From an uncultured Oxalicibacterium sp. (lineage in GTDB: Bacteria > Pseudomonadota > Gammaproteobacteria > Burkholderiales > Burkholderiaceae_D), in assembly GCF_913776015.1 (NCBI RefSeq), contig NZ_CAJYMD010000053.1:55602-119601 (forward strand): DNA of 64,000 bases, read 5' to 3'. The notes under the pieces are model-generated. The model did not search any database. It worked only from the letters and a program-made list of their open reading frames with translations, and was not told the origin of the DNA. Both the position numbers and the translations under genes were made by a program. Position 1 is the stretch's first letter, and the number at the start of each line of letters is the position of its first letter. This document shows positions 17,036 through 28,700 of the stretch, in pieces.

Positions 17036-17263
17036 GCGGGATGGAAGAAAAGAGGCCGCAAACTGCGGCAAACCGTCATTGTAGGGCTTCGCTGAATCGG
17101 GCGTCAGCCACGTGCGCCATAGGTTGAAAGTCTGCTTGCTTTCAACTGGCACGATGAGGCTGGTCGTTGCGATGGAGCGGGTGGTTGAATAGCGATCTGA
17201 GCGGTAAGTGAGGCAGCGATTCTGGCTGAAAATTGACAAAAATTCAGCCAAATATTTTGTCGC

Positions 17264-19231
17264 TCAAGCAGATGTTTTTTTCATCAGCGATGGTTGCACA
17301 GGCTCTGCCGTCAGATAGCCGATCGCAGCGCTGAAGCGATCGCCATAGTTGGCCTTGATCAGCGGATCGAGCTGCGCCTTCACCTTGCCGTGCAGCTTGT
17401 CGCTCCAGTCGCCTGGATGCTGGAAGTTGCTCATGATGTAGGTCCAGCCATTGATCGAATCGACAGCGTGCAGCCCTGTCGATTCGGCACCTGCCGGCAC
17501 CGACATCAGGCGCGAAAGCTGGCGCGTATCGACGTTGTACGCCCACAGGAAATTGTTGACGTGACTGCTGCTGTCTTCGCCGATGAACAGCGTGCGCATG
17601 GTTTCCGAAAACTTGAGATTGTCGGGGTTGGCGATCTTGTCCGGGTTGGCGAGGTTGCCCAACGCATCGGCCGCCATGTCTTCGCCGATCAGCAAGGCGC
17701 GCGTGCGCACCGGAATCCATTCGCTATCCATCGCGTTGCCATCGGTATCGCGCTGACCACCGCGCAAATCGTGTGCAAAGATGCCGCCGGCGTTGACGGC
17801 TTTGTCTACCGTGATGTTGACTGACGCGCGCCATGCCGGATGATTGCGCACCATCGAGGTCTGTATGTTCTGCAAGGCAGAGTAGGCGACCTTGTCGCTG
17901 ATATTGACGGTCGTACCTTCGAGTTTGGTAAAGCCCATGCTGGCACCGACGAGATTGGCATAGCGGTGCGTTTCGAGAAAGGCGGCTGCCTTTTCCATGC
18001 CGGGTTTGAGCTTGACCCAGTTGGCAATGCCATCGGCATAGATTTTCATGAAGCCGGGTTCGGCAGGCTCGCTTTTTGTCACCGTCATGATGTCGCTCGG
18101 CTTGAGCGTATCGGCCAGCTTTTCGATCTCATCGCTGCGCGCATGGCCGAGGCGAATCCAGCGCAACTTGGCGCCCGGTGCGGCCGGGTCGAGTGAAAAG
18201 CCGGGGTCGAGCTTCGCCACATACAGCTTACCAGCCGACAGGTCGGCGGCGCGATCGGCAATGAACAGAAACAGTCCGCCATTGGTGTAATCGTCACCCA
18301 TCAATACCGTGCGCTGGTCGGGCATCACTTGCACGAGTTCATGCGAGATGCGGCCCAGGCAATAGTGCTTCGTCACGCTGCCGGTGCCGTCTGCGTGCAC
18401 GGTCACTTCGGGCAGGTGGCCGTAGTGATAAGGATTGGCGCGGCCTTCATCGCCATACAGATTGCGGCTGAAGGTCTTGAAGAAAGGCGCATCCTCGATG
18501 AACTGCGCATCGGGTTCGTACTCTTCGCTCGACAGATGCGTATTCCATGGCGACAGGCTGGCACCGCAGGTGATCCATAAGCCATGTGCTTGCGATGTAT
18601 CGACGTTGTGGTATTTGACCAGCGAGAGCTTGCCAGTCGCAGGATCCTGATCCAGCGTTAGTACCGCAATCGGCGACGGCAGCGTGCCGTAGGCATTGTT
18701 CTTGTCGGTTTGCGCGCCAAGCTGATCGCGCGTCGTGTATTCAAACTGCACCACGGCAAACACTGTATTGCCGTTCACGCCTTTCACTTTCGCACCCGGC
18801 ACGCTCAGCAGCGAGGAACCATCCGGCCCATCCGAAAAACATTGCCGTTCCTTGCCGTGAACGGAGCGATCGATGATGGGACGATTCCGGATATCGACAT
18901 AACCACCCGCGAGTATCGTGCCGCCGTTGCCATCCGGCACGTATTGGCCGGTCAGGAAGAATGGCTGATAGGCGAGACGGAAAGAACGCGTTGCACCATC
19001 GCTGAAATGCACATGCATCTGCGAGCCGACCGTGTTGGTCGCCATCGCCGCCGGATTTTCCAGCGACGGTGCCGCCATGCCGCTGAAGCTCGTGGCGACA
19101 TGCGTCGCATCGGATTGTCTGGCAAGGGCACAGCCGCCGAGTAGCGCGGCAGAGCCGGCCAACGGCAAGAGCGGCATGCCTGCCAGCAATTGCAGAACCT
19201 GACGACGTGATGGTTGGGGCAAATCAGACAT
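17264..19231 (-). CDS. phoX: PhoX-family alkaline phosphatase, Tat-exported
   Basis: A 655-residue protein of the DUF839/PhoX family. The N-terminus PSRRQVLQLLAGMPLLPLAG is a twin-arginine signal with the SRRQVLQLL motif, and LLGGC just after it could be a lipobox, so the enzyme may be a Tat-exported lipoprotein or be cleaved nearby. The mature part shows the PhoX pattern, including THLSSEEYEPDAQF near residue 235 and VNNFLWAYNVD near residue 565. PhoX enzymes are calcium- and iron-dependent phosphomonoesterases that free phosphate in the periplasm under phosphate limitation. No pho-box was identified with confidence upstream. Confidence 0.9.
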   Translation of the reverse strand: MSDLPQPSRRQVLQLLAGMPLLPLAGSAALLGGCALARQSDATHVATSFSGMAAPSLENPAAMATNTVGSQMHVHFSDGATRSFRLAYQPFFLTGQYVPDGNGGTILAGGYVDIRNRPIIDRSVHGKERQCFSDGPDGSSLLSVPGAKVKGVNGNTVFAVVQFEYTTRDQLGAQTDKNNAYGTLPSPIAVLTLDQDPATGKLSLVKYHNVDTSQAHGLWITCGASLSPWNTHLSSEEYEPDAQFIEDAPFFKTFSRNLYGDEGRANPYHYGHLPEVTVHADGTGSVTKHYCLGRISHELVQVMPDQRTVLMGDDYTNGGLFLFIADRAADLSAGKLYVAKLDPGFSLDPAAPGAKLRWIRLGHARSDEIEKLADTLKPSDIMTVTKSEPAEPGFMKIYADGIANWVKLKPGMEKAAAFLETHRYANLVGASMGFTKLEGTTVNISDKVAYSALQNIQTSMVRNHPAWRASVNITVDKAVNAGGIFAHDLRGGQRDTDGNAMDSEWIPVRTRALLIGEDMAADALGNLANPDKIANPDNLKFSETMRTLFIGEDSSSHVNNFLWAYNVDTRQLSRLMSVPAGAESTGLHAVDSINGWTYIMSNFQHPGDWSDKLHGKVKAQLDPLIKANYGDRFSAAIGYLTAEPVQPSLMKKTSA

Positions 19232-19398
19232 GCGGCATTCTCCAGAAAACGCCGGCGCAGCCCGTTACATTTGGGAGCCTGTGCTTGGGCGATGAAAAGC
19301 GCCAGCATGCATAGTCTGATCGCGGTTTATGACGGCGGGATGAAATGCCGTGCGGCATTTCGGCATGCGTGTAGATGACTCTGATGAATTCGATGGAA

Positions 19399-20172
19399 TC
19401 AAGGCTGCCAGCCGTATTCAATCGTCAGTGGTGCATGATCGCTGAAGCGTTCATCCTTGTAGATCGACACTGCTTGTGCGGTGGCAGCGAAAGCGGGTGT
19501 GGCAATCTGGTAATCGATACGCCAGCCCACGTTCTTGGCCCATGCCTGACCGCGATTGCTCCACCACGTGTATTGTTCGGGCCGTGCATCGATCTTGCGG
19601 AATACATCGACCAGTTCGACTTCATCGAAAATGCGCGTCAGCCAGGCGCGTTCTTCCGGCAGGAAGCCTGAATTCTTTTTATTTCCCTTGTAGTTCTTCA
19701 GATCGATTTCGTTGTGTGCGATGTTCCAGTCGCCACATATGACGAACTCGCGCCCCAATGCTTTCAGCTCGATCAGGTGTGGCAGAAACAAGTCCATGAA
19801 GCGGAACTTGGCTTGCTGGCGTTCCTCGCTCGATGAGCCGGATGGACAATAGACCGAGATCACGCTCAGATTGCCAAAGTCGCATTGCACATAACGCCCT
19901 TCGGCATCGAATTCGGGGCAGTTGAAACCGATCTGTACGTTGTCCGGCTGCGTGCGGCAATAGACACCGGCACCCGAATAGCCTTTCTTTTCGGCATAGT
20001 GAAAAAAGCCGTAGTAGCCCTCGGGCGTCAGGAATTCAGGTGTCATGTCGCCGACTTGGGCCTTGAGTTCCTGCACGCAGATGTAGTCCGCGTTCTGTTT
20101 TGCCATCCAGGGAAAGAAACCTTTTCGGGCAGCGGAACGGATACCGTTCAGATTGGCGGAGATGATTTTCAT
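19399..20172 (-). CDS. xthA: Exodeoxyribonuclease III
   Basis: A 257-residue member of the exonuclease/endonuclease/phosphatase family. Catalytic signatures are complete: NLNGIRSA with Asn7, QELKAQ with the metal-binding Glu, GDWNIAH with Asp-Asn, and SDHAPLTIEY with the terminal Asp-His. It is the AP endonuclease and 3'-5' exonuclease of base-excision repair. ATG 20172 begins the conserved MKIISANLNG; the frame upstream is open but not conserved in character. It diverges from pyrE. Confidence 0.95.
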   Translation of the reverse strand: MKIISANLNGIRSAARKGFFPWMAKQNADYICVQELKAQVGDMTPEFLTPEGYYGFFHYAEKKGYSGAGVYCRTQPDNVQIGFNCPEFDAEGRYVQCDFGNLSVISVYCPSGSSSEERQQAKFRFMDLFLPHLIELKALGREFVICGDWNIAHNEIDLKNYKGNKKNSGFLPEERAWLTRIFDEVELVDVFRKIDARPEQYTWWSNRGQAWAKNVGWRIDYQIATPAFAATAQAVSIYKDERFSDHAPLTIEYGWQP

Positions 20173-20520
20173 GAAGACCACGCGAGCAAGACAAAAAAGA
20201 GGCGTCAGGATAACCGATCCGCGCCCGTGTTTCAGTGCGGCCATGATCGAATGTGCAATGCCGAGTCGGCCTATCTTGCACAGCTGATCAACCCATCTGA
20301 CGTCGTTATCGCGACTTGTCTACTCCACGTACCGTATGCAAGCATCGCTTGGTCACACTCGCTCGTTAATTTATTAGTCGCTTTTAAGCCTTGAAAACAT
20401 TGCCAAATCGGGCACAACGCTTGCATTCCCGCCATGATTCGCGCGGGAAGGCTTTAAAATGTGGCGCTTGGTCGCCTTGAGCGACAAATTTCGTCACCTT
20501 TTCGCCTGTATGGAGTCGTT
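20173..20520. other. Intergenic region between xthA and pyrE
   Basis: No gene is supported here. An inverted repeat TTCCCGC (20426-20432) / GCGGGAA (20443-20449) lies about 70 bases before pyrE and may form a leader hairpin, but no T-run follows it. The region must contain the divergent promoters of xthA and pyrE. Confidence 0.5.
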
Positions 20521-21189
20521 TTGAACAATTTGCGGCAGGAATTCATTCAATTTTCAGTAGAGACCGGCGTCTTGCGTTTCGGTGAGTTTGTAACCAAAGC
20601 TGGCCGGACCTCGCCGTATTTCTTCAATGCGGGTCTGTTCAACCAGGGTGGCACGCTGGCGCGGTTGTCCGAGTTCTATGCGCAAACGCTGCTGGATTCG
20701 GGCGTCGAGTTCGACATGCTGTTTGGCCCTGCCTACAAAGGCATCACGCTGGCGTCGGCGACAGCCGTGGCGCTGGCGAACAAGGGGCGCGATGTGCCGT
20801 TTGCCTTCAACCGCAAGGAAGCCAAGGATCACGGCGAAGGCGGCACGATTGTGGGGGCCAAGCTCGAAGGTCGGGTGGTCATCATCGACGACGTGATTTC
20901 GGCCGGTACCTCGGTGCGCGAATCGGTGGACATGATTCGCGCTGCGGGTGCCACGCCCTGCGCGGTGCTGATCGCGCTCGACCGCATGGAACGTTCGGGC
21001 AAGGACGATGCCTTGTCTGCGCACTCGGCCGTGCAGGAAGTCAGCAACGCCTACGGCATTCCGGTGGTGTCGATCGGTAATCTGGAAGACTTGTTCGAAT
21101 ACATTTCGAATGCAGGTGCAGCGTCGGAACAGGCGCAGTACAAGGACGCGGTGGCAGCCTATCGCAGGCGATACGGCATCGCCGCATGA
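20521..21189 (+). CDS. pyrE: Orotate phosphoribosyltransferase
   Basis: A 222-residue enzyme that makes orotidine 5'-phosphate from orotate and PRPP. The PRPP-binding motif [17 protein letters not shown] is near residues 119-135, [12 protein letters not shown] near 72, and [14 protein letters not shown] forms the catalytic loop. I start it at TTG 20521 ([10 protein letters not shown]), because TGGAG lies seven bases upstream and conserved sequence begins there; a GTG 60 bases upstream is in frame but adds atypical residues. Confidence 0.93.
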   Translation: MNNLRQEFIQFSVETGVLRFGEFVTKAGRTSPYFFNAGLFNQGGTLARLSEFYAQTLLDSGVEFDMLFGPAYKGITLASATAVALANKGRDVPFAFNRKEAKDHGEGGTIVGAKLEGRVVIIDDVISAGTSVRESVDMIRAAGATPCAVLIALDRMERSGKDDALSAHSAVQEVSNAYGIPVVSIGNLEDLFEYISNAGAASEQAQYKDAVAAYRRRYGIAA

Positions 21190-21206
21190 TTCGTTGAGGG
21201 GACGAC

Positions 21207-21791
21207 ATGACGGGTAGCATGGCAGGTGCAGGCAGAAAGCTGGTGGTTGTCGTGTTGTGGTGTCCTGTCATGGCGCAGGCGGGGATTTACATCTGCAAGG
21301 ATGGTGGCGGCCGCACACTGACTTCCGATCGCCCGATCCCTGAATGTGCGGATCGCGTCATGCGCGAATACAGCGACAAGGGTGTGCTCAAGCGCGAGAT
21401 CGCCGCACCGTTGACGCCTGAACAGAAGCAGCAGCTGGAAGCGCAGCGCCGCCAGCGTCAGGCTGAAGAAGAGGCATTGGCCGAACGTCGCCGCAGTGAT
21501 CGTGCCTTACTGGCACGCTTCCACAATGAACAGGAAATCGAAGCCGCACGCCAACGCGAAAGCGCTACGCTTTCGAATCTGATCGTGCAGCAAAAGGCAG
21601 CGCTGCATGTGGCTCGCAAGGACTGGAGCGCGGCGGACGGCAACAAGCCCCGTCAGCAACTGCTGGGCGAGCGCGTGCAGGAAATCGACAAGAGTTTGCG
21701 TGATAGCGAAGGCGATCTGGTGCAGCTCAACGCCAAGTTCGATGGCATGCTGAAGCGGTATCGTGAATTGGCGGGTAGTGCGCTGCCTTGA
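21207..21791 (+). CDS. DUF4124-type exported protein with coiled coil
   Basis: A 194-residue protein with a signal peptide ending in MAQAG and then a short DUF4124-like N-terminal domain (IYICKDGGGRTLTSDRPIPEC), which in this family is a small periplasmic domain of unknown role. The remaining two thirds are charged and helical, rich in Gln, Glu and Arg (EQKQQLEAQRRQRQAEEEAL), and very likely a coiled coil. GAGGGG lies before the ATG. It begins 17 bases after pyrE and probably shares its transcript. The function is unknown. Confidence 0.8.
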   Translation: MTGSMAGAGRKLVVVVLWCPVMAQAGIYICKDGGGRTLTSDRPIPECADRVMREYSDKGVLKREIAAPLTPEQKQQLEAQRRQRQAEEEALAERRRSDRALLARFHNEQEIEAARQRESATLSNLIVQQKAALHVARKDWSAADGNKPRQQLLGERVQEIDKSLRDSEGDLVQLNAKFDGMLKRYRELAGSALP

Positions 21792-21950
21792 GTGAACGAG
21801 TTTGGTTGCTCGTTGTTTGTGGCGTTCTAAAAGGCAGTGTTGCTGAGGGATATTCGCCGGGTGGTTTGGTTTTGCTCTTTGAGCAAGGCTGATGGTGCTA
21901 GCGAATGGAGACTATTTGCGGTACTGAAAATAGGCTTTCTTCGAAGAGAC

Positions 21951-22110
21951 TTGCCGGGGGTAGCCCGGCGGCTACCTACTTTCTTTGCGTTCGCCAAAGA
22001 AAGTAGGCAAAGAAAGGCGACCGCGGTACGCAGCCCTTCGGGTTCCCGCTGCTGTCACGCCCAAATCGGGAAACGAACGAAACTCGCTTCGCTCAGACAA
22101 CGTTCGTTTC
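21951..22110. repeat. Hairpin-rich intergenic repeat-like element
   Basis: Three inverted repeats follow each other: GGTAGCC/GGCTACC (21959-21976), a perfect 13-base pair CCTACTTTCTTTG/CAAAGAAAGTAGG with a 7-base loop (21975-22007), and AACGAACG/CGTTCGTT (about 22072-22110). Near-identical CTACTTTCTTTG-CAAAGAAAGTAG palindromes recur in intergenic DNA of betaproteobacterial and Xanthomonas-group genomes as I remember them. No transposase is linked. The rest of the 500-base gap (21792-22300) holds no supported gene. Confidence 0.6.
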
Positions 22111-22206
22111 TGATCCGATTTGCACATGTCATCAGCGGCTGCGTACAAGCGGAATTTGTCGGACTTGGCAAACATGCAGGTGATGAGAGCGATGAGGTTC
22201 TGAAAC

Positions 22207-22247
22207 AAAAAAGCGGTGACCAATTATTTGGTCGCCGCTTTTGTTTT
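22207..22247. terminator. Bidirectional terminator downstream of gatB
   Basis: AAAAGCGG-T-GACCA and TGGTC-G-CCGCTTTT form a stem with T-rich flanks on both strands. It lies about 55 bases beyond the gatB stop and ends the minus-strand gatCAB transcript. Confidence 0.8.
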
Positions 22248-22300
22248 TGGCAGAATGGGGATTGTGTTCGATGCGTCCATTTCGAGCGCATCGCCAGTCA

Positions 22301-23761
22301 TTAGCCCGCCAGTTTCTTTTTCAGCAGTTCGGTCAATTGTGCCGGATTGGCCTTGCCGCGCGAGGCTTTCATGGCTTGGCCCATCAGTGCATTGATGGCT
22401 TGCTCCTTGCCGGCGCGATATTCGGCGACCGACTTTTCGTTGGCAGCAAGTACTTGATCAACGATGGCTTCGAGTGCGCCGCTGTCGGAGATTTGCTTGA
22501 GGCCCTTGGCTTCGATGATGTCATCAGCGAGCGTGGCGCTGTCGGATTTGGCTTCCCACATGCCGGCAAATACTTCCTTGGCGATCTTGTTGGAAATCGT
22601 GCCGTCTGTAATGCGTTGCAACAGTTGCGCCAGTTGTGCAGGTTTGACGGGGGCAGTATCGATTTCCGTGCCTTCGCGATTCAGCGTGGAGGCAACATCG
22701 CCCATCAGCCAGTTGGCAATCGGTTTGGCCTGTGCCTTACCCGCCGCAGCAACGGTTGCTTCAAAGTAGGCGGCCATCGCTTTGGATTGCGTGAGGATGG
22801 CGGCATCGTATTCGGACAGCGCATAGTCCTGTACGAAGCGATCGCGCATCGCCGCCGGCAGTTCCGGCATCGCCGCCTTCACGCGTGCAATCCATGCCTC
22901 GCTGATGACGAGTGGCGGCAGGTCGGGATCGGGGAAGTAGCGGTAATCCTGCGCATCTTCCTTGCTGCGCATTTCACGCGTCTCGCGCTTGTCCGGATCG
23001 TAAAGGCGGGTGGCTTGCACGACGCGGCCGCCGTCTTCGATCAGTTCGATCTGGCGACGCACTTCGTAGTTGATCGCGTCTTCGAGAAAGCGGAACGAGT
23101 TGAGGTTCTTGATCTCGCAACGCGTGCCGTATTCCTTCTGTCCGACCGGACGGACCGATACGTTGGCGTCGCAACGGAACGAACCTTCCTGCATGTTGCC
23201 ATCGCAAATGCCGAGCCACGTGACGAGCGAGTGCAATGCCTTGGCATACGCCACGGCTTCGGCGGCACTGCGCATGTCGGGTTCGGTCACGATTTCCAGC
23301 AGCGGCGTACCGGCGCGATTCAGATCGATGCCCGTCATGCCCTGATAGTCTTCATGCAGCGATTTGCCGGCGTCTTCTTCAAGGTGCGCGCGTGTCAGTT
23401 GGATCGAACGAATCTCGGTCTTGCCATCGACTTCCAGCGCAAATGACACCTTTCCGCCTTGTACGACCGGCAGCTCCATCTGGCTGATCTGATAGCCCTT
23501 GGGCAGATCAGGGTAAAAGTAGTTTTTGCGCGCGAAAACCGAATGCGGTGCGATGTGCGCATCGATTGCCAGACCGAACTGGATTGCGCGTTCGACCGCA
23601 CCACGGTTCATCACCGGTAACGAGCCGGGCAATGCCAGATCGACTGGCGATGTTTGTGTATTCGGTTCGGCGCCGAAGCGTGTCGGCGAACCGCTGAAGA
23701 TTTTGGATTCGGTGGTCAACTGCGCATGCGTTTCCATTCCGATGACGACTTCCCACTGCAT
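22301..23761 (-). CDS. gatB: Aspartyl/glutamyl-tRNA amidotransferase subunit B
   Basis: A 486-residue GatB that recognises misacylated Glu-tRNA-Gln or Asp-tRNA-Asn and catalyses its ATP-dependent transamidation. Landmarks are [20 protein letters not shown] at the N-terminus, [22 protein letters not shown], and CDANVSVRP near residue 195 with the metal site; the YqeY-like tail domain occupies the last 130 residues. It is the last gene of gatC-gatA-gatB, 54 bases after gatA. Presence of gatCAB suggests that this organism lacks a dedicated GlnRS or AsnRS, or uses both routes. Confidence 0.96.
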   Translation of the reverse strand: MQWEVVIGMETHAQLTTESKIFSGSPTRFGAEPNTQTSPVDLALPGSLPVMNRGAVERAIQFGLAIDAHIAPHSVFARKNYFYPDLPKGYQISQMELPVVQGGKVSFALEVDGKTEIRSIQLTRAHLEEDAGKSLHEDYQGMTGIDLNRAGTPLLEIVTEPDMRSAAEAVAYAKALHSLVTWLGICDGNMQEGSFRCDANVSVRPVGQKEYGTRCEIKNLNSFRFLEDAINYEVRRQIELIEDGGRVVQATRLYDPDKRETREMRSKEDAQDYRYFPDPDLPPLVISEAWIARVKAAMPELPAAMRDRFVQDYALSEYDAAILTQSKAMAAYFEATVAAAGKAQAKPIANWLMGDVASTLNREGTEIDTAPVKPAQLAQLLQRITDGTISNKIAKEVFAGMWEAKSDSATLADDIIEAKGLKQISDSGALEAIVDQVLAANEKSVAEYRAGKEQAINALMGQAMKASRGKANPAQLTELLKKKLAG

Positions 23762-23815
23762 AATTTCCTCGCTCTCAGGCGTTGTGCTTGTTCACTGCGT
23801 ACGTTGTTCGATGAT

Positions 23816-25288
23816 TCAGATGCCGGTCGGTTGGCGCATATGCCAGTCGGTCGCTTGCTGATACTGATGTGCGACATTCAACAGGCGCGCTTCGTCGAAA
23901 TAGTTGCCGATGATCTGCAGGCCGACCGGGCGCTTGCCATTCTTTTCGCCCTGACCGAAACCGCATGGCACCGACATGCCGGGCAAGCCGGCGAGACTGG
24001 TCGAGAGCGTGAAGATGTCGGCCAGATAGTTAGCGACCGGATCGTCGGCGCGCGCACCCAGATCCCACGCCACGGTCGGCGCAACCGGACCCATGATGAC
24101 GTCGCACTGTTTGTTTGGTCCGGACAGCGCATTCTGGAAATCCTGCGCGATCAGACGGCGAATCTTTTGCGCCTGCACGTAGTAGGCGTCGTAGTAACCG
24201 TGCGACAACACGTACGCGCCGACCAGAATGCGGCGTTGTACTTCATCGCCAAAGCCTTCGGCGCGTGTCTTGCGATACATGTCGGCCAGGTCCTTGTACT
24301 CCTTGGCGCGGAAGCCGTAACGCACGCCATCGAAACGCGAGAGGTTGGACGAGGCTTCTGCCGGTGCGATCACGTAATAGGTCGGGATCGACAGCGCGGT
24401 TTTCGGCAGCGAGATATCAACCAGCGTGGCACCGAGTTTCTCGAATTCGGCGAGTGCGGCGCGCACTGCTTGTTCGACATCCGCAGCCAGGCCTTCACCG
24501 AAATACTCCTTCGGCAGGCCGATGCGCAAACCTTGCAACGGCTGTTGCAGGTTGCGGTTGAAATCTTCTGCAGGACGTTCGATGCTGGTCGAATCGCGCT
24601 CATCGAAACCGCACATGGCGTTGAGCAGCAGGCCACAATCTTCGGCCGTGCGCGCAATCGGACCGCCCTGATCGAGCGACGAAGCAAAGGCGATCATGCC
24701 GAAGCGCGAGACGCGACCATAGGTTGGCTTGATGCCCGTCACGCCGCACAGCGCTGCCGGTTGGCGGATCGAACCACCGGTGTCGGTGGCGGTGGCGGCT
24801 GGTGTCAGGCAAGCTGCAACGGCAGCGGCGGAGCCGCCTGACGAGCCACCCGGAATGGCGGTCTTGTCCCAGGGATTCTTGACCGCGCCGAAGAAGGAAT
24901 TTTCATTGGATGAGCCCATCGCGAATTCATCGCAATTCAGCTTGCCCAGCGTAACCGTGCCGGCCTGATTGAAGCGCTCCACGACCGTCGCATCGAACGG
25001 GCTCACATAGTTTTCCAGCATCTTCGATGCCGCAGTGGAGCGCCAGCCACGCGTGACGAAAATATCCTTGTGCGCAATCGGCACACCGGTCAGCGGCGTG
25101 GCGTTGCCGGCGGCGAGGCGCTTGTCGGCTTCGGCCGCTTGCGCCAGCGTCAATGCTTCATCGACATGCAGGAAAGCGTTGAGATCGCTGCTGCCAATAC
25201 GAGCCAGATATTGTGAAGCGAGTTCGGTGGCCGAGACCTGCCGTGATTGCAGCAGATCGGAGAGTTCTTTGATGGTCTTGTTATGCAT
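23816..25288 (-). CDS. gatA: Aspartyl/glutamyl-tRNA amidotransferase subunit A
   Basis: A 490-residue amidase-signature protein that frees ammonia from glutamine and channels it to GatB. The Ser-cisSer-Lys triad is visible: Lys74 in PIAHKDIF, Ser in [10 protein letters not shown] near 149, and the nucleophile Ser in [10 protein letters not shown] near 173. Length is typical. It follows gatC by 80 bases. Confidence 0.96.
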   Translation of the reverse strand: MHNKTIKELSDLLQSRQVSATELASQYLARIGSSDLNAFLHVDEALTLAQAAEADKRLAAGNATPLTGVPIAHKDIFVTRGWRSTAASKMLENYVSPFDATVVERFNQAGTVTLGKLNCDEFAMGSSNENSFFGAVKNPWDKTAIPGGSSGGSAAAVAACLTPAATATDTGGSIRQPAALCGVTGIKPTYGRVSRFGMIAFASSLDQGGPIARTAEDCGLLLNAMCGFDERDSTSIERPAEDFNRNLQQPLQGLRIGLPKEYFGEGLAADVEQAVRAALAEFEKLGATLVDISLPKTALSIPTYYVIAPAEASSNLSRFDGVRYGFRAKEYKDLADMYRKTRAEGFGDEVQRRILVGAYVLSHGYYDAYYVQAQKIRRLIAQDFQNALSGPNKQCDVIMGPVAPTVAWDLGARADDPVANYLADIFTLSTSLAGLPGMSVPCGFGQGEKNGKRPVGLQIIGNYFDEARLLNVAHQYQQATDWHMRQPTGI

Positions 25289-25368
25289 GATGAAATCGGT
25301 TTCGGTAGCAACAGGCAGCGGGTGCAGTGCACGCTGCGACGAGGCAGCAAGGAATGCTTGAACGATCC

Positions 25369-25671
25369 TTACTCGATGACCTTGGGCACCAGATACAGGC
25401 CATCCTGCGTGGCAGGAGCGGGTTTCTGGTAGTCGTCGCGACGATTCGGCTCGCTGGCAACATCGTCACGCAGGCGTAGCGCCAAATCAGGTTGCATGGC
25501 GGCAATCGGATGGTTGAGCGGTTCGACGCCGCTGGTATCGACGGCGCGCAATTCCTCGACCAGGGCAAAAATGCCATTGAGCTTGTCGAGCGTCTGCGAA
25601 GACTGTTCTTCGGTCAGCTCGATTTGCGCGAGGACGGAAAGGCGTTTGACATCGGAAAGTTCGAGGGACAT
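25369..25671 (-). CDS. gatC: Aspartyl/glutamyl-tRNA amidotransferase subunit C
   Basis: A 100-residue subunit that wraps around GatA and stabilises the GatCAB complex. The helical N-terminus ([19 protein letters not shown]) and the extended C-terminal part with [10 protein letters not shown] and LRDDVAS match the family. It is the first gene of the operon and diverges from mreB across a 268-base spacer. Confidence 0.93.
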   Translation of the reverse strand: MSLELSDVKRLSVLAQIELTEEQSSQTLDKLNGIFALVEELRAVDTSGVEPLNHPIAAMQPDLALRLRDDVASEPNRRDDYQKPAPATQDGLYLVPKVIE

Positions 25672-25696
25672 GAGAAAGGCGCGGGGAAACCGCTAG

Positions 25697-26983
<1,287 letters not shown>

Positions 26984-27155
26984 GTTCGATGGGTCGTTTC
27001 TCTTTCGAGAACGGCCCGATTTTCTTGCGCAGCCGCCGCATGATCCGATGACAGTCCGCAGCGAAACATTTTTGTCTGCCATCATCGCTTCGTATCGGAC
27101 GGTCTGGCGTTCTTCTCGCTGACATTCGCCCGTCTCTGCAGGTCTTCAGGCATTC

Positions 27156-28157
27156 ATGGAATACAGCCCACCACCGCTTTTCAAACAAGGCGCTTCGGCA
27201 CGTGCCAAGATGGTGTGCTTCGCCCTGATCGCGCTGGTTCTGCTCTTCGTCGATTCGCACATGCGTTCGCTCGGCATCGTGCGCCAGGTAGTTTCTACTG
27301 CGCTCTACCCCTTGCAGGTGGCTGCGCTTGCGCCGCGTGATGCGTTCTTTTCGATGACCGGCTACTTCACGACCGTGGCGGAGATCAAGGCCGAAAACGA
27401 CAAGCTGAAACGCCAGCAGACACTTGATGCGCATGCCTTGCAGCAAGGCCAGCAACTGCTGACCGAAAATGCACAACTGCGCAATCTGCTCGATGCCAAG
27501 GCACGCTTGCCCGTCAAATCCGTGATGGGGGAAATCCTCTACGACACGCGTGATCGCTTCACGCGCAAGATCATGCTCGATCGCGGCAGCCAGCACGATG
27601 TCGAACGTGGACAGCCGGTGATCGATCATGTTGGTGTGGTTGGTCAGGTGACGCGTGTGTTTCCTTTCAGCTCCGAAGTCACGCTGGTGACCGACAAGGA
27701 TCAGGCGGTGCCGGTGCAGGTCGTACGTAACGGTTTGCGTAGCGTGGCCTACGGGCGTGGTCAGTCGAACGTGCTGGATTTGCGCTTTCTGCCATCGAAT
27801 GTCGATATCCAGGAAGGCGATACGCTCGTGACGTCGGGCATCGATGGCGTCTACCCGGCCGGACTGATGGTGGCGAAGGTGATCGAGGTTGATCGCAAGT
27901 CGGATGCTTTTGCGCGCATCGTTTGCGCACCGCTTGCCGGTGTCGATCGCAATCGCCAGTTGTTGATCTTGCTGGTCGATAACCAGTACGAGCCGCGGCC
28001 GGCGGATGACAGCAAGCAGAACGTCAACAAGAAAGGCTTGCTGCAACATGCCACGCGTCGCGGCGATGTGGTGGAAGACAAGAAGCCGGCCGCACCGTCG
28101 GCCCAGCCAGCTGAAGATGCTGCCGCCACGCAACCGACGCTGAAGGTGCCACGATGA
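27156..28157 (+). CDS. mreC: Rod shape-determining protein MreC
   Basis: A 333-residue bitopic protein: a membrane helix near residues 23-40 (MVCFALIALVLLFVD), a coiled coil (AEIKAENDKLKRQQTLDAHA in part) and a periplasmic beta-barrel domain with DRGSQHDVERGQPVI and the PV-rich core. It activates PBP2 and links it to the cytoplasmic filaments. The C-terminal tail after residue 285 is Ala/Pro-rich and poorly ordered. It is 172 bases downstream of mreB and overlaps mreD by four bases. Confidence 0.94.
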   Translation: MEYSPPPLFKQGASARAKMVCFALIALVLLFVDSHMRSLGIVRQVVSTALYPLQVAALAPRDAFFSMTGYFTTVAEIKAENDKLKRQQTLDAHALQQGQQLLTENAQLRNLLDAKARLPVKSVMGEILYDTRDRFTRKIMLDRGSQHDVERGQPVIDHVGVVGQVTRVFPFSSEVTLVTDKDQAVPVQVVRNGLRSVAYGRGQSNVLDLRFLPSNVDIQEGDTLVTSGIDGVYPAGLMVAKVIEVDRKSDAFARIVCAPLAGVDRNRQLLILLVDNQYEPRPADDSKQNVNKKGLLQHATRRGDVVEDKKPAAPSAQPAEDAAATQPTLKVPR

Positions 28158-28669
28158 GTCAGCATCCGCATTACATTCTGTTGCCAGCCAATCCGCTGTT
28201 CATTGCATTCAGCCTGCTGGTTGCCTTCCTGCTCAATCTCTTGCCATGGGGGCAATGGGTCGGCGTGCCGGATTTCGTGGCCTTGATTCTCGTCTTCTGG
28301 AGTATTCATCAGCCGCGCAAGGTCGGTATCGGTATTGCGTTTTTCATGGGGTTGCTGATGGATGTGCACGACGCTGCGTTGCTGGGCGAGAATGCGCTTT
28401 CCTATACGCTGCTGTCGTATTTCGCGATCATGATTCATCGCCGCGTGCTGTGGTTCCCGATGGGGGTGCAGGCCATGCATGTGTTCGTGCTGTTGCTGCT
28501 GGCGCAATTGGTGAGTCTGATCGTGCGCTTGATCGTCGGCGGCAAGTTTCCCGGTTTCCTGCTCTTTGCGGAAAGTCTGTTGGCCGCCGTGCTGTGGCCC
28601 GTCGTGACCTGGCTGTTGCTGGCGCCGCAACGTCGCGCAACCAATCGCGACGATACGCGTCCGATCTGA
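28154..28669 (+). CDS. mreD: Rod shape-determining protein MreD
   Basis: A 171-residue integral membrane protein with five to six predicted helices, the normal size for the family. FALVFWS-like residues in the second segment (VALILVFWSIHQPRKVGIG) and the FFMGLLMDVHDAALLGENAL loop are MreD marks. It starts in the ATGA overlap with mreC and precedes mrdA by 31 bases. It belongs to the MreBCD-RodA-PBP2 complex. Confidence 0.93.
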   Translation: MSQHPHYILLPANPLFIAFSLLVAFLLNLLPWGQWVGVPDFVALILVFWSIHQPRKVGIGIAFFMGLLMDVHDAALLGENALSYTLLSYFAIMIHRRVLWFPMGVQAMHVFVLLLLAQLVSLIVRLIVGGKFPGFLLFAESLLAAVLWPVVTWLLLAPQRRATNRDDTRPI

Positions 28670-28700
28670 GGAACGTGTATGTGCACGAGGTTGATGTCGC

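Noticed and set aside
17036..17263. Possible sigma-54 or pho-box element between phoX and the MFS gene
   Set aside because: A TGGCACG string is present near 17147 but no properly spaced -12 element follows on that strand, and no clear pho-box repeats were found.
20426..20449. Hairpin before pyrE as an attenuator
   Set aside because: The inverted repeat is clear but it is not followed by a T-run and no leader frame precedes it.
22241..23446. 401-codon plus-strand frame antisense to gatB
   Set aside because: gatB is complete and conserved on the minus strand; the opposite frame is Phe/Arg/Gly-rich shadow.
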